This document shows, piece after piece, positions 26,002 through 36,939 of a stretch of DNA of 64,000 bases (the stretch's first letter is position 1; every line of letters starts with the position of its first letter). The position numbers and the translations under genes are program-made. The stretch is taken from the NCBI RefSeq assembly GCF_000164675.2, contig NC_015678.1, positions 1,736,001 to 1,800,000 on the forward strand. Reading direction: 5' to 3'. The DNA is from Streptococcus parasanguinis ATCC 15912. Its GTDB lineage: Bacteria; Bacillota; Bacilli; Lactobacillales; Streptococcaceae. The notes under the pieces were generated by a model. It made no database searches. It was not told where the DNA came from and was given only the letters and a program-made list of their open reading frames with translations.

Positions 26002-26136
26002 ATGAGGCTCCAATTGGTTGAGAAATATGATTTTGAGTCTATGCCACTCCATACAGAATATGAGCTGACAAAAAAAGGTAAGTCACTGATGCCGATTTTA
26101 AAGGACTTGAATCAATGGGGAAAAGAATGGTTGTAA
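26002..26136 (+). pseudogene. C-terminal remnant of a HxlR/MarR-type regulator
   Basis: A 44-codon open stretch ends TEYELTKKGKSLMPILKDLN, then QWGKEWL and a stop. This matches the wing and last helix of HxlR-type regulators. No helix-turn-helix or good start lies upstream, and rlmA is divergent immediately to the left. It looks like the tail of a decayed regulator gene, possibly once paired with the ABC genes downstream. Confidence 0.6.
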
Positions 26137-26204
26137 TAAATTTTTTCCTCATTTTAATCTCTTCTATCTCGCCACTCATCTCTTCATTTTAACCACTTAG
26201 CCCC

Positions 26205-26231
26205 AAAAGCCGTTTTTTAAACGGCTTTTTT
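26205..26231 (+). terminator. terminator before the ABC exporter genes
   Basis: AAAAGCCGTTT and AAACGGCTTTT pair with a short T loop and end in a T tract. Confidence 0.85.
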
Positions 26232-26263
26232 GCTAGACTGGTTCTATCAAAAGGAGAGAGAAC

Positions 26264-27130
26264 ATGATATTACAAGCTAAAAACATAAGCAAACAGTATG
26301 GAAATCATTTAGCCGTAAACAATATTCACTTACAGTTTGAAAAGGGAACGTTTAATGCGATTCTAGGACCAAATGGGGCGGGGAAATCAACTACGATTTC
26401 CATGTTGATTGGTTTGAAACAAGCAACGCAAGGTGAAATCATCTATGAACCAGGTACTAAAATTGGTGTGGTCTTCCAGACTAGTGTCTTAGATGAGATG
26501 CTAACGGTTAGAGAAAATCTGACCATTCGTGCCAGACAGTACAAAGGCATAAAACCAAATCATGTGTCTGATCTTATTGATCATCTAGGCCTATCAGCTT
26601 TCCAAAAGCAGAAATACGGGACGCTTTCAGGTGGCCAAAAGCGTCGGGTTGACATTGCGCGTGCTCTGCTCTCACAACCAGACATTCTTTTCTTAGACGA
26701 ACCAACGACAGGTTTGGATATCCAAACCCGGAAGTCTATTTGGGATTTGCTCTATCAATTGCAGAGAGAAGAGAAAATGACTGTTGTTTTGACCACGCAT
26801 TATCTTGACGAGGCAGATGAAGCTGATCAGATTTATATTGTGGACCATGGGAAAGTGATTGCTCAGGGATCAGCACGAGATATTAAGAGCCAGTATGCAA
26901 AAAACATCTTGAAGATTCGTTTCAAGGAGATGCAGCAGATAGAAAGTCCTGAAAATTCAGGAATGTCAGTAGAACAACAGGGATCATTAGAATATGTTTT
27001 TCAACCCGAGAGTGAAAGGGAAGCCATTGATTATCTGGCACAAGTTAGAGATAAAATAGCCCATTTTGAGTTTCGTCCAGGGACCATGGATGATGCCTTT
27101 ATTGCACTTACAGGAAGGGAGGTTCGCTAA
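26264..27130 (+). CDS. ABC transporter ATP-binding protein (ABC-2 exporter type)
   Basis: This 288-aa ATPase is of the DrrA/CcmA type. Walker A is GPNGAGKST, the signature LSGGQKRR, Walker B ILFLDEPTTGLD and the H-loop LTTHYLDEADEAD. The C-terminal extension ends EFRPGTMDDAFIALTGREVR, typical of drug or peptide exporters. AAAGGAGAG precedes the ATG. It overlaps the permease start by one base. The substrate is unknown, and a bacteriocin or antibiotic is possible. Confidence 0.88.
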   Translation: MILQAKNISKQYGNHLAVNNIHLQFEKGTFNAILGPNGAGKSTTISMLIGLKQATQGEIIYEPGTKIGVVFQTSVLDEMLTVRENLTIRARQYKGIKPNHVSDLIDHLGLSAFQKQKYGTLSGGQKRRVDIARALLSQPDILFLDEPTTGLDIQTRKSIWDLLYQLQREEKMTVVLTTHYLDEADEADQIYIVDHGKVIAQGSARDIKSQYAKNILKIRFKEMQQIESPENSGMSVEQQGSLEYVFQPESEREAIDYLAQVRDKIAHFEFRPGTMDDAFIALTGREVR

Positions 27131-27972
27131 TGCTAACCTTACTAAAGCGAAATTTTTTATTGTACTTCAGGAATCGTTCAGGAGTTTTCTTCTCCCTGTT
27201 GGGAGCCTTGATTTCCTTTATTCTTTATATTATTTTTCTTCAAAAAAATCTAACAGATGCTTGGGCTCAGCTCCCCAATAGTGGTCCTGTGTTAAATAAT
27301 TGGTTAATGAGTGGGACGCTGGCTGTGACAGGGATTACGACGAGTCTGGCTGCCCTGACTCAGTTGGTAAAGGACCGTGAACGTCAAGTAGATCAGGATC
27401 TTTATTTATCGGATCAAGGGAAGTGGCGGTTACCATTTTCGTATCTAACGAGCGCAATCATCATCTCTTTTTTCATGCAAGTCTTTATGTATGTGCTGAT
27501 GTGTGGCTATTTTAGAGAAGTTCCATCCCTATCTCTATTACCTGAAGTGCTCCTTATTATGCTGTTTAGTAGCCTGCTTTCTAGTTTAGTGAATGCCATT
27601 TTTGTTTATTTTTTCCAATCCGTAGATAGTCTTGGAAAGTTTGCGACCATAGTGGGTACAGCTTCTGGTTTTTTGGTAGGGACTTATGTACCTTTAGGTG
27701 TTCTACCTGATTTTGCACAATTACTAATGAAGTGCACTCCAGCAACTTATATTGCATCACTTTATCGGCAAGTACTCATGAAAGAAGCATTAAGTGAGAC
27801 CTTTAAAGGTCAAGATAATCTTCTTCAAGAATTTCAAGAAAAAATGGGTGTTCAGCTGAAATGGCAAGCTTTATTGACAAAGGAACAAACATACCTTATA
27901 GTGTTAGGAGGCATTCTTCTAGCTTTGAGGATTTGGATTTCCTTAGCAAAAAGATCGAATAAAAGAAAGTAA
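27130..27972 (+). CDS. ABC-2 type transporter permease
   Basis: This 280-aa membrane protein has about six hydrophobic segments and a long first loop. Residues around 175-215 (GFLVGTYVPLGVLPDFAQLL) match the ABC2_membrane family. It forms an exporter with the preceding ATPase. The next gene (LytTR regulator) follows after 18 bases. Confidence 0.87.
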   Translation: MLTLLKRNFLLYFRNRSGVFFSLLGALISFILYIIFLQKNLTDAWAQLPNSGPVLNNWLMSGTLAVTGITTSLAALTQLVKDRERQVDQDLYLSDQGKWRLPFSYLTSAIIISFFMQVFMYVLMCGYFREVPSLSLLPEVLLIMLFSSLLSSLVNAIFVYFFQSVDSLGKFATIVGTASGFLVGTYVPLGVLPDFAQLLMKCTPATYIASLYRQVLMKEALSETFKGQDNLLQEFQEKMGVQLKWQALLTKEQTYLIVLGGILLALRIWISLAKRSNKRK

Positions 27973-27990
27973 GTGAGAATTGGAGTAGGA

Positions 27991-28446
27991 ATGAAGATTC
28001 GTTTTGAGGAAAAACAGGATATTCCAGAAAACAACCCCTGTGTGGTCATTCAAGCCAAGCAATTATCTGATCAAGCACGAGAGGTGATGGATTACCTCGA
28101 ACAATTTTCGACAGTGAATCAAGTAGTGATTCCTATCAAAACAGATGATCATTTAATCATGGTGAAAATTGATGACATTATTCTAGCCGAGATTGATAAG
28201 AATCAGCTAACCATTTATACGACAGACAAAACGTTCACCGTCAGAGATACTTTGACAAAGTTTCAACATCGGATTAATCGTCGTAATTTTTTACAGATAT
28301 CACGCCACGCGGTGATGAATATCGACCATTTGGAATCGCTATCGGATAGTTTTTCAGGCAATATGATGGCTAAACTGACACGCGGAGTAAAATCAAGTGT
28401 CAGTCGGAAATATGTCAAATCCTTGATGGATTATTTAGGGGTATAG
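27991..28446 (+). CDS. LytTR-domain DNA-binding regulator
   Basis: This 151-aa protein consists of a short N-terminal part and a LytTR DNA-binding domain (about 45-150) with the conserved block RNFLQISRHAVMNIDHLESL. It has no receiver domain. Such small LytTR proteins act with a DUF3021 membrane protein, as in the LytTR regulatory systems of S. mutans where the membrane partner restrains the activator. I start at ATG 27991, which has TTGGAGTAGG upstream. The DUF3021 gene follows directly. Confidence 0.85.
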   Translation: MKIRFEEKQDIPENNPCVVIQAKQLSDQAREVMDYLEQFSTVNQVVIPIKTDDHLIMVKIDDIILAEIDKNQLTIYTTDKTFTVRDTLTKFQHRINRRNFLQISRHAVMNIDHLESLSDSFSGNMMAKLTRGVKSSVSRKYVKSLMDYLGV

Positions 28447-28455
28447 GAGAAAGTG

Positions 28456-28869
28456 ATGAAACGAGTTATAGCTTATTTTGTATCTGGTATGAGGACAGGT
28501 TCCTTCTTTTATTTGTGTTTGGTGTTATTATCCCATCTCTATACCAACATCGTCTATCCCGCTGTAAATGCCCGCAACATCCTGGCGATCTTTTTAATGA
28601 GTGGAACAATGGGAGTCTTGACGTTCATTCTTGAGGAAGAAGAGTTTTTGACCTATAGTTTGCGTGTGGCCTTGCATTTAGTTGTGACAGCTACCATCTT
28701 AGCATTGACCTACTTATTTTTTGGCTGGGGGGCAGCCTTACGGAGCCCGATTCCTTGGTTGATCTTTCTAGCCATTTACGGCCTGATCTGGCTGTACCAG
28801 ATTTGGCAACTCCATAAAAAAACTCAACGAATCAACCAAGCATTGTTGCATCGCAGAAAAGGGAAATAG
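28456..28869 (+). CDS. DUF3021 membrane protein, partner of the LytTR regulator
   Basis: This 137-aa protein has four hydrophobic segments (about 12-30, 40-60, 72-92 and 100-120) and a basic tail, which matches DUF3021. In known LytTR-DUF3021 pairs the membrane protein inhibits the LytTR activator. TAGGAGAAAG lies before the ATG at 28456. It is the last gene of the ABC-LytTR series and ends at a strong bidirectional terminator. Confidence 0.83.
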   Translation: MKRVIAYFVSGMRTGSFFYLCLVLLSHLYTNIVYPAVNARNILAIFLMSGTMGVLTFILEEEEFLTYSLRVALHLVVTATILALTYLFFGWGAALRSPIPWLIFLAIYGLIWLYQIWQLHKKTQRINQALLHRRKGK

Positions 28870-28890
28870 TCCCAGAAAAAAGTGTATAAG

Positions 28891-28925
28891 AAAACCACGA
28901 AGTTCATACCAAACTTCGTGGTTTT
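28891..28925. terminator. bidirectional terminator between DUF3021 and tyrS
   Basis: AAAACCACGAAGTT and AACTTCGTGGTTTT form a perfect 14-base stem with A and T tracts at its ends. It serves both converging genes. Confidence 0.9.
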
Positions 28926-28931
28926 ACTTTC

Positions 28932-30188
28932 TTAATAAGTCAAAACAAAGTATTTTTTCTTACCGCGACGGATAACGGTCAATTCATTTTCTAATTTATC
29001 GCTATCGCTCAAGACATAGTCAAGGTCTTGGATGCGTTCGCCGTTGACGTAGATAGCTCCATTTTGAACATCTTCGCGGGCTTGGCGTTTAGAATTGACC
29101 ACACCAGCTGTGACCAAGAGTTCAACAATGTTGAGGTTGTCTTCTGCTTGGACCTGGTAGTTTGGCACACCACGAAGGCCTTGTTTGAGTTCTTTGACAG
29201 AAAGGTTTTTGATGTTTCCTGCAAAGAGTTGTTCTGTGATGTTGAGGGCTTCCTTGTAGGCTTCTTCGCCGTGGACAAGGGTGACCACTTCACGTGCCAA
29301 GATCTTTTGAGCTAGGCGTTCATGAGGAGCAGCCTCAAACTGTTTGCGGATCTCTTCAATCTCATCAAGTGACAAGAATGTGAAGATCTTCAAGAAGCGC
29401 ACAGCATCCGCATCCATCACATTCATCCAGAATTGGTACATTTCGTATGGAGATGTTTTGTCTGCATTGAGCCAGACCGCATTGCCTTCTGATTTACCGA
29501 ATTTCTTACCAGTTGCATCTGTGATCAAAGGCACAGTCATAACATGACCAGTTTTATCTGCTTTACGACGCATCAACTCAGTACCGGCTGTCATGTTTCC
29601 CCATTGGTCAGATCCACCGATTTGAAGGGTTACATTGTGCTCTTGGTTGAGGACGTAGAAGTCATAGCCTTGCATAATTTGGTAGGCAAACTCTGTGTAA
29701 GAAATCCCTGTCTCAATCCGTTTTTTAACAGATTCTTTACTCATCATAGCATTGACCGTAAAGTATTTCCCGACATCACGAAGGAAGTCAATAAAGCTAA
29801 TGCTTCCGAACCAATCGTAGTTGTTGACCATTTCGGCTTTATTGTCCCCATTTTCAAAATCGAGGAAACGAGACAATTGCCCTTGAATGGAGCGAACCCA
29901 TTCTTGAACAGTTTCTTTTGTTTGGAGACTACGTTCAGCATCTTTGAAGGACGGATCTCCAATGAGACCAGTCGCACCGCCAACGAGCGCGTAAGGTTTG
30001 TGGCCTGCTAATTGAAGACGACGGCTCGTCAAGATGGCAACCAAGTGGCCAAGGTGAAGGCTGTCAGCAGTTGGATCATAACCAGTATAATAAGAAACCT
30101 GACCTTCTTCCAGTGCTTTGCGCAAGGCTTCTTCATCCGTCGTTTGAAATACCAAACCACGCTCTTTTAGCTCATCAAAAATGTGCAT
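28932..30188 (-). CDS. tyrS: tyrosyl-tRNA synthetase
   Basis: This 418-aa class I synthetase charges tRNA-Tyr. The HIGH-type motif is HLGHL (in [10 protein letters not shown]), the KMSKS-type motif is KFGKS (in [13 protein letters not shown]), and the C-terminal S4 RNA-binding domain includes [21 protein letters not shown] chose the ATG at 30188, which has AAAGGAG 8 bases upstream on the minus strand and gives the usual N-terminus [12 protein letters not shown] start 10 codons earlier would overlap the ribosome-binding site. No T-box is evident in the short leader. Confidence 0.97.
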   Translation of the reverse strand: MHIFDELKERGLVFQTTDEEALRKALEEGQVSYYTGYDPTADSLHLGHLVAILTSRRLQLAGHKPYALVGGATGLIGDPSFKDAERSLQTKETVQEWVRSIQGQLSRFLDFENGDNKAEMVNNYDWFGSISFIDFLRDVGKYFTVNAMMSKESVKKRIETGISYTEFAYQIMQGYDFYVLNQEHNVTLQIGGSDQWGNMTAGTELMRRKADKTGHVMTVPLITDATGKKFGKSEGNAVWLNADKTSPYEMYQFWMNVMDADAVRFLKIFTFLSLDEIEEIRKQFEAAPHERLAQKILAREVVTLVHGEEAYKEALNITEQLFAGNIKNLSVKELKQGLRGVPNYQVQAEDNLNIVELLVTAGVVNSKRQAREDVQNGAIYVNGERIQDLDYVLSDSDKLENELTVIRRGKKKYFVLTY

Positions 30189-30224
30189 GTGTCTTTTCTC
30201 CTTTATAAGTTTATTCATTTCTCT

Positions 30225-30252
30225 ATTCTACCATAAACCACAGAAATGGCAA
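30225..30252 (-). promoter_or_regulatory. tyrS promoter
   Basis: Read on the minus strand, TTGCCA (30252-30247) and TAGAAT (30230-30225) are 16 bases apart. This gives a leader of about 30 bases. Confidence 0.55.
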
Positions 30253-30316
30253 TGCTTTCCATCATTTTCTTGATCTTATCCAAGAAGAGTGAGTGACGAT
30301 TTCTACGCTCTTGTGA

Positions 30317-30346
30317 TTGAAAACAAAGGGCCTAATCTGCTATAAT
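30317..30346 (+). promoter_or_regulatory. pbp1b promoter
   Basis: TTGAAA (30317-30322), an 18-base spacer and TATAAT (30341-30346). The hexamers lie upstream of the GTG at 30371 and rule out an in-frame TTG at 30317 as start. Confidence 0.75.
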
Positions 30347-30370
30347 ATAGGGAACAAGGAGAAAGAATCA

Positions 30371-32860
30371 GTGAATCAATTAAAAGAGAAGTTGCAAGAT
30401 TTTTGGAAGAAAGTCCAAAAATTCTTTGCAAATATGTATACAGAAACTCCAAATAAGGAAAAAAAAGAAGAGAGCAGTTGGTCTATTGGTGATATTTTTG
30501 CGACCTCTTTACGGACCCTCAAACTCTTGTGGGATGTCATGATTGCCCTTTCTATTTGCCTCTTTTTATTTGGTGCAGGGATCGGGATTGGTTATGCTGC
30601 GAGTCTCTTTAACAATGTTAAGGCTCCGAAGACAGAGGAATTGGTCCAGCAGGTGCGTAATGTTAGTAGCGTTTCAAAACTGACCTATTCTGATAAGAGT
30701 TTGATTTCAGAAGTAGACAGTGATTTGATCCGCACACCAGTAGCTGGAGATGCTATTTCAGACAATGTCAAAAAGGCTGTGATTGCTACTGAGGATGAGA
30801 ATTTTGAAAGCCACAAGGGGGTTGTGCCCAAAGCCGTTCTTCGGGCGACGCTTGGATCTGTAGCCGGCGTTGGCTCCTCTAGTGGGGGATCGACCTTGAC
30901 CCAGCAGTTGATCAAACAGCAAGTCGTCGGAGACGCTCCGACCTTTACTCGTAAGGCGACAGAAATTGTCGACGCCCTTGCCTTAGAGCGAGGGATGGAT
31001 AAAAACGAAATCCTGACCACTTACTTAAATGTTTCACCTTTTGGACGAAACAATCGTGGACAAAACATTGCGGGTGTGGAAGCTGCGGCTCAAGGGATCT
31101 TTGGAGTCTCTGCGAAAGACCTGTCCGTTCCACAAGCGGCCTTTATCGCAGGGCTGCCACAAAGTCCGATTGTCTACTCCCCTTATGCTGCAGACGGTAG
31201 CCTAAAGAGTAAGGAAAATCTAGAGTTAGGTTTGGCGCGTGCCAAAGACGTCTTGTTCAATATGTACAGGACAGGAGTCTTATCGAAAAAAGACTACGAA
31301 ACCTATGCTCAGTATGATTTGACCAAAGACTTCATCGCTTCGGATGGCATCGAGAAAACGCCACATGACTACCTCTATTTCCAAGCCATGAAAGAGGCGA
31401 AAGAGGCCATGTATGATTACTTGATCAAACGAGACAATGTGACCAAGCAAGACTTGAAAAATAATGAGACGGTTAAGTCTTATCAAAAATTAGCTGAAAG
31501 TGAGTTGCGTGAAGGTGGCTACACCATTCAAACAACCATTAACAAACCGGTTCACAATGCGATGCAGGCTGCAGTGGCGAATTTTGGAAACATCTTGGAT
31601 GATGGAACGGGACTTGTAGAAGTTGGGAATGTCCTCATGGACAATCGAACCGGTGCGATTTTAGGTTTTATCGGTGGACGTAATTTTGATGGCAACCAAA
31701 ACAACCATGCCTTTGATACTGAACGTTCACCAGGGTCGACTATCAAACCGCTGTTGGCCTATGGGATTGCCATTGACCAAGGCTTGATGGGAAGCAATAG
31801 TATCCTTTCTAACTACCCAACTAATTTCTCAAGTGGCGAACCGATCATGCACGTAGATAACCGAGGAACGGCCATGATGGATCTTCGTGAGGCTCTCAAT
31901 ACTTCATGGAATATCCCAGCCTATTGGACCTACCGAACCCTACGTGAAAAAGGGGTGGATGTTCCCTCTTACATGAAGAAGATGGGCTATGATATCTCTG
32001 AATACGGAATTGAGAGTCTGCCGATGGGTGGGGGCATTGAGGTCACTGTTGCTCAACATACCAATGGTTACCAGACCATAGCCAATAATGGAAACTACCT
32101 CAAGCGTTACATGGTAGAGCAAATTATTGATCGGGATGGGGATGTGGTCTACAAGCATGAAGCAGATCCTGTTCGTGTCTACTCTCCAGCAACGGCAACG
32201 ATTATGCAAGATCTCTTACGTGGAGTGCTCACATCTGGGGCAACCACAACCTTCAAATCACGGCTTAGTCAAGTCAATCCAACGCTGGCTGGTGCTGACT
32301 GGATTGGAAAAACTGGTACCACTAATTCAAATGGGGATATGTGGTTGATGTTGTCCACGCCAACTGTCTCTCTAGGAGGGTGGATTGGTCATGACAACAA
32401 TGCCTCCATGCAGGCACTAACAGGATATAACAATAATGCTCAGTATATGGCACAATTAGTGAATGCGATCTATCAAGCAGATCCGAGTCTTTTGGGTGTC
32501 CAAGACAAATTCACTTTCGACAAGAGTGTGATCCGTTCTGAAGTACTCAAATCGACTGGTGAAAAACCAGGCCGCGTCAATGTGAATGGTCGAGATGTCG
32601 ATGTGAGTGGTCAAATGGTAACCAGCCTTTGGGCAAAAAATGGAGCTCCAACCACTCAGTATCATTTTGCGATTGGAGGTTCTGACAGCGATTATCAGAA
32701 CGCTTGGGCGGCTATTCTAGGTAATGCTGGTGGCAATCAAAACACTAATAACCGAAATAATAATACAAATAGTAGTGAAACAAGCAGTAGTTCAAGTAGT
32801 AGCAATTCAAGCAATAATTCTACAAATCGAAACAGCTCAAATCGTGACAATCGGCGCTAG
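30371..32860 (+). CDS. pbp1b: PBP1B, bifunctional peptidoglycan glycosyltransferase/transpeptidase
   Basis: This 829-aa class A penicillin-binding protein polymerises and cross-links peptidoglycan. One membrane helix (about 54-77) follows a cytoplasmic N-terminus. The GT51 domain has [12 protein letters not shown] (catalytic Glu about 141) and [12 protein letters not shown]. The transpeptidase domain has SPGSTIKPL (SxxK), SWN and KTGTT. The tail from about 790 is Asn/Ser-rich (low complexity). The GTG start is set by AAGGAGAAAG and by the promoter just upstream. The gene is divergent from tyrS. Confidence 0.95.
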   Translation: MNQLKEKLQDFWKKVQKFFANMYTETPNKEKKEESSWSIGDIFATSLRTLKLLWDVMIALSICLFLFGAGIGIGYAASLFNNVKAPKTEELVQQVRNVSSVSKLTYSDKSLISEVDSDLIRTPVAGDAISDNVKKAVIATEDENFESHKGVVPKAVLRATLGSVAGVGSSSGGSTLTQQLIKQQVVGDAPTFTRKATEIVDALALERGMDKNEILTTYLNVSPFGRNNRGQNIAGVEAAAQGIFGVSAKDLSVPQAAFIAGLPQSPIVYSPYAADGSLKSKENLELGLARAKDVLFNMYRTGVLSKKDYETYAQYDLTKDFIASDGIEKTPHDYLYFQAMKEAKEAMYDYLIKRDNVTKQDLKNNETVKSYQKLAESELREGGYTIQTTINKPVHNAMQAAVANFGNILDDGTGLVEVGNVLMDNRTGAILGFIGGRNFDGNQNNHAFDTERSPGSTIKPLLAYGIAIDQGLMGSNSILSNYPTNFSSGEPIMHVDNRGTAMMDLREALNTSWNIPAYWTYRTLREKGVDVPSYMKKMGYDISEYGIESLPMGGGIEVTVAQHTNGYQTIANNGNYLKRYMVEQIIDRDGDVVYKHEADPVRVYSPATATIMQDLLRGVLTSGATTTFKSRLSQVNPTLAGADWIGKTGTTNSNGDMWLMLSTPTVSLGGWIGHDNNASMQALTGYNNNAQYMAQLVNAIYQADPSLLGVQDKFTFDKSVIRSEVLKSTGEKPGRVNVNGRDVDVSGQMVTSLWAKNGAPTTQYHFAIGGSDSDYQNAWAAILGNAGGNQNTNNRNNNTNSSETSSSSSSSNSSNNSTNRNSSNRDNRR

Positions 32861-32890
32861 TCTGATCTAGTAGAAAACCTAGTGAAAGTC

Positions 32891-32919
32891 TTGATTTTTG
32901 AAGGAAAAAACGATATAAT
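32891..32919 (+). promoter_or_regulatory. rpoBC promoter
   Basis: TTGATT (32891-32896), a 17-base spacer and TATAAT (32914-32919). The predicted untranslated leader of rpoB is close to 285 bases. Confidence 0.7.
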
Positions 32920-32976
32920 AGTTACAACTAATTTGTCGTGTGCTTTATTTGAAATATTGTCCAAATAAGAGCTTAC

Positions 32977-33020
32977 AGCAGTTAAATCTTACTTGAATAA
33001 GTCGATTTAGCTGCTCTTTT
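32977..33020 (+). terminator. terminator-like hairpin in the rpoB leader
   Basis: AGCAGTTAAATC (32977-32988) pairs with GATTTAGCTGCT (33004-33015), with one G-U pair, and is followed by TTTTT. It lies about 50 bases after the promoter and 190 before rpoB, so it could attenuate rpoBC. The alternative is that it ends a short transcript of its own. Confidence 0.7.
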
Positions 33021-33210
33021 TGTGTCTATTTTTAGGGAAAATTATAGCTTGTTACAGAAACTTAATTTTTCTAAAAATTACAAAAATGACAAATGAGGGG
33101 AAGAGACAGCTCTTCACGTGATGCAAATCACACTAATGTAGTTAAAATCGGATAGGTGGTAGAAATCGTTTTACTAAGCTATCCTAGTATGGAAAAAGGA
33201 GTAAAAAACT

Positions 33211-36200
33211 TTGGCAGGACATGACGTTCAATACGGGAAACATCGGACCCGTCGTAGTTTTTCAAGAATCAAAGAGGTTCTTGATTTACCAAACTTGATT
33301 GAAATCCAGACAGACTCATTCAAAGATTTCTTGGATCATGGCTTGAAGGAAGTATTTGAAGATGTGCTTCCCATCTCAAACTTCACGGATACAATGGAAT
33401 TGGAATTTGTGGGTTATGAAATCCGCGACCCCAAGTATTCGCTTGAAGAAGCGCGCATCCACGATGCCAGCTACTCAGCACCAATCTTTGTGACCTTCCG
33501 CTTGGTCAACAAAGAAACAGGTGAAATCAAGACCCAAGAAGTTTTCTTTGGTGATTTCCCAATCATGACTGAAATGGGAACCTTTATCATTAATGGTGGA
33601 GAACGGATTATCGTATCTCAGTTGGTCCGCTCACCAGGTGTCTACTTCAATGATAAGGTGGACAAGAATGGTAAGGTTGGTTATGGATCAACTGTTATCC
33701 CGAACCGTGGGGCTTGGTTAGAGCTTGAAACTGACTCAAAAGATATTGCTTACACGCGCATCGACCGCACACGTAAAATTCCATTTACAACTCTTGTGCG
33801 TGCTCTTGGATTCTCTGGAGATGATGAAATCATCGATATCTTTGGGGACAGCGAATTGGTTCGCAATACCATTGAAAAAGACATCCACAAAAATCCAATG
33901 GATTCACGGACAGATGAAGCCCTCAAAGAAATCTACGAGCGTCTTCGTCCAGGTGAACCAAAAACAGCGGAAAGCTCACGTAGCTTGTTGGTAGCCCGTT
34001 TCTTTGATCCACGTCGTTATGACTTGGCACCAGTTGGTCGCTACAAGATCAACAAGAAACTCAATATCAAGAACCGCTTGTTGAACCAAACAATCGCAGA
34101 ACCATTGGTAGATGCTGAAACAGGGGAAATCCTTGTAGAAGCTGGTACTGTTATGACGCGCGATGTGATCGACAGCATCTCAGAACAATTGGATAACGGT
34201 TTGAACAAAATCACCTACATTCCAAATGATGCTGCTGTTTTGACAGAACCAGTTGAATTGCAAAAATTCAAAGTTGTCGCTCCAACAGATCCAGACCGCG
34301 TTGTCACCATCATCGGAAATGCCAACCCATCTGACAAAGTACGGATTGTGACTCCAGCTGACATCTTGGCAGAAATGAGCTATTTCTTGAACCTTGCAGA
34401 AGGCCTTGGCCGTGTAGATGATATCGACCACCTTGGAAATCGTCGGATTCGTGCCGTTGGTGAATTGCTTGCCAACCAAGTGCGTCTTGGACTTTCACGG
34501 ATGGAACGAAACGTTCGCGAACGGATGTCTGTACAAGATAACGACGTCTTGACACCACAACAAATCATCAACATCCGCCCAGTGACTGCAGCAATTAAAG
34601 AATTCTTTGGATCTTCACAGTTGTCCCAGTTCATGGACCAACACAACCCGCTTTCTGAGTTGTCTCACAAACGTCGTTTGTCTGCCTTAGGGCCTGGTGG
34701 TTTGACACGTGACCGTGCCGGATATGAAGTGCGTGACGTGCACTATACCCACTATGGTCGTATGTGTCCAATCGAAACACCTGAAGGACCAAACATCGGT
34801 TTGATTAACAACTTGTCATCCTACGGACACTTGAACAAATATGGTTTCATCCAAACTCCATACCGTAAAGTAGACCGTGAAAAAGGTGTGGTGACCAACG
34901 AAATCGTTTGGTTGACAGCCGATGAAGAAGATGAGTACATTGTCGCACAGGCTAACTCTAAGTTGAACGAAGAAGGTGGTTTTGCTGAGCCAATCGTTAT
35001 GGGACGTCACCGTGGTAATAACCAAGAATTCCCATCTGATCAAGTCGACTACATGGACGTTTCTCCAAAACAAGTAGTTGCTGTTGCGACAGCATGTATT
35101 CCTTTCTTGGAAAACGATGACTCTAACCGTGCCCTCATGGGTGCCAACATGCAGCGTCAGGCTGTCCCATTGATCGATCCAAAAGCACCTTATGTGGGTA
35201 CTGGTATGGAATACCAAGCAGCCCATGATTCAGGAGCTGCAGTGATTGCTCAATATGATGGTAAAGTCACTTATGCAGATGCGGACAAGGTAGAAGTTCG
35301 TCGTGAAGACGGTTCGCTTGATGTCTACCATATTCAAAAATTCCGTCGTTCAAACTCAGGTACTGCCTACAACCAACGGACCCTTGTAAAAGTTGGCGAT
35401 GTCGTTGAAAAAGGCGACTTTATTGCTGACGGTCCATCGATGGAAAAAGGGGAAATGGCCCTTGGTCAAAACCCAATCGTCGCTTACATGACTTGGGAAG
35501 GGTATAACTTCGAGGATGCCGTTATCATGAGCGAACGCTTGGTGAAAGAAGATGTCTACACATCTGTTCACTTGGAAGAATTCGAATCAGAAACACGCGA
35601 TACCAAGTTAGGCCCTGAAGAAATTACCCGTGAAATTCCAAACGTCGGGGAAGATGCTCTTCGTGACTTGGATGAAACAGGTATTATCCGTATTGGTGCG
35701 GAAGTAAAAGAAGGCGATATCCTTGTCGGTAAGGTAACACCGAAGGGTGAAAAAGACCTTTCTGCTGAAGAACGTCTCCTTCACGCGATCTTTGGAGATA
35801 AATCTCGTGAAGTGCGTGATACTTCTCTTCGTGTACCTCACGGTGGAGATGGAGTCGTTCGTGATGTTAAGATCTTTACGCGTGCAAACGGAGATGAATT
35901 GCAATCTGGTGTGAACATGTTGGTTCGTGTTTACATCGCACAAAAACGCAAGATTCGCGTCGGAGATAAGATGGCCGGTCGTCACGGAAACAAAGGGGTT
36001 GTGTCTCGTATTGTTCCAGTTGAAGATATGCCTTACCTTCCAGACGGTACACCGGTTGATATCATGTTGAACCCTCTTGGGGTGCCATCACGTATGAATA
36101 TCGGTCAGGTTATGGAACTTCACCTTGGTATGGCAGCTCGTAACTTGGGCATCCACATCGCAACACCAGTCTTTGACGGAGCAAGCTCAGAAGACCTCTG

Positions 36201-36780
36201 GGATACTGTGAAAGAAGCTGGTATGGATAGCGATGCCAAGACCATCCTTTACGATGGACGTACAGGTGAGCCGTTTGACAACCGTGTTTCTGTCGGTGTC
36301 ATGTACATGATCAAGCTTCACCACATGGTTGATGATAAACTCCATGCCCGTTCAGTCGGACCATACTCAATGGTTACCCAACAACCACTCGGAGGGAAAG
36401 CTCAATTTGGTGGACAACGTTTCGGGGAAATGGAAGTGTGGGCCCTTGAGGCTTATGGTGCATCAAATGTCCTTCAAGAAATCTTGACTTACAAGTCAGA
36501 TGATGTCAACGGACGTTTGAAAGCTTATGAAGCGATTACCAAAGGTAAACCAATTCCAAAACCAGGTGTACCAGAATCCTTCCGCGTTCTTGTCAAAGAA
36601 TTGCAATCTCTTGGTCTTGACATGCGTGTCTTGGACGAAGATGATCAAGAAGTGGAACTTCGTGACCTCGATGAAGGGGAAGACGATGATGTGATTCATG
36701 TGGATGACCTTGAAAAAGCACGTGAAAAAGCAGCCAAGGAAGCAAAAGCGGCCTTTGATGCTGAAGAATCAGAAAAATAA
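33211..36780 (+). CDS. rpoB: RNA polymerase beta subunit
   Basis: This 1189-aa core subunit of RNA polymerase contains the rifampicin region ([30 protein letters not shown]), with the wild-type-like residues Gln, Asp, His and Ser at the usual positions. It also contains [15 protein letters not shown] near the active centre. The start is TTG (protein [15 protein letters not shown]) with AAAAAGGAGT upstream. The acidic C-terminus is usual for streptococci. rpoC follows 159 bases later in the same operon. Confidence 0.98.
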   Translation: MAGHDVQYGKHRTRRSFSRIKEVLDLPNLIEIQTDSFKDFLDHGLKEVFEDVLPISNFTDTMELEFVGYEIRDPKYSLEEARIHDASYSAPIFVTFRLVNKETGEIKTQEVFFGDFPIMTEMGTFIINGGERIIVSQLVRSPGVYFNDKVDKNGKVGYGSTVIPNRGAWLELETDSKDIAYTRIDRTRKIPFTTLVRALGFSGDDEIIDIFGDSELVRNTIEKDIHKNPMDSRTDEALKEIYERLRPGEPKTAESSRSLLVARFFDPRRYDLAPVGRYKINKKLNIKNRLLNQTIAEPLVDAETGEILVEAGTVMTRDVIDSISEQLDNGLNKITYIPNDAAVLTEPVELQKFKVVAPTDPDRVVTIIGNANPSDKVRIVTPADILAEMSYFLNLAEGLGRVDDIDHLGNRRIRAVGELLANQVRLGLSRMERNVRERMSVQDNDVLTPQQIINIRPVTAAIKEFFGSSQLSQFMDQHNPLSELSHKRRLSALGPGGLTRDRAGYEVRDVHYTHYGRMCPIETPEGPNIGLINNLSSYGHLNKYGFIQTPYRKVDREKGVVTNEIVWLTADEEDEYIVAQANSKLNEEGGFAEPIVMGRHRGNNQEFPSDQVDYMDVSPKQVVAVATACIPFLENDDSNRALMGANMQRQAVPLIDPKAPYVGTGMEYQAAHDSGAAVIAQYDGKVTYADADKVEVRREDGSLDVYHIQKFRRSNSGTAYNQRTLVKVGDVVEKGDFIADGPSMEKGEMALGQNPIVAYMTWEGYNFEDAVIMSERLVKEDVYTSVHLEEFESETRDTKLGPEEITREIPNVGEDALRDLDETGIIRIGAEVKEGDILVGKVTPKGEKDLSAEERLLHAIFGDKSREVRDTSLRVPHGGDGVVRDVKIFTRANGDELQSGVNMLVRVYIAQKRKIRVGDKMAGRHGNKGVVSRIVPVEDMPYLPDGTPVDIMLNPLGVPSRMNIGQVMELHLGMAARNLGIHIATPVFDGASSEDLWDTVKEAGMDSDAKTILYDGRTGEPFDNRVSVGVMYMIKLHHMVDDKLHARSVGPYSMVTQQPLGGKAQFGGQRFGEMEVWALEAYGASNVLQEILTYKSDDVNGRLKAYEAITKGKPIPKPGVPESFRVLVKELQSLGLDMRVLDEDDQEVELRDLDEGEDDDVIHVDDLEKAREKAAKEAKAAFDAEESEK

Positions 36781-36855
36781 TCAGTAAAAATGATTGTCCT
36801 GCGAGAAACCAATGTTTCTGACAGGATGATTCGATAACAAGATGCAGACACAAGG

Positions 36856-36889
36856 AGGTGGCAAGAAAGTTTCCTTTCTTCCCCCACCT
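36856..36889 (+). other. hairpin between rpoB and rpoC
   Basis: AGGTGG-C-AAGAAAG pairs with CTTTCTT-CCC-CCACCT around a TTTC loop. There is no T tract, so it is not a terminator. It may be an RNase processing or stability element. Confidence 0.5.
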
Positions 36890-36939
36890 AAGCTGTATCC
36901 AAATGAAACAAGTATGAAAACAAGGAAAGGTAAGAAATA

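Larger units (their letters stand above)
32861..33210. other. rpoB leader region
   Basis: This 350-base gap holds the rpoB promoter, a terminator-like hairpin and about 190 further bases with no gene before AAAAAGGAGT and the rpoB start. No long tract or second strong promoter could be picked out by eye. Confidence 0.6.

Noticed and set aside
25973-26012. GAGCCTC/GAGGCTC pair as a terminator between rlmA and the regulator remnant
   Set aside because: The loop is about 26 bases and there is no T tract on either side.
29544-30011. 155-codon open frame antisense to tyrS
   Set aside because: It is complementary to the conserved synthetase core and has no supporting signals.
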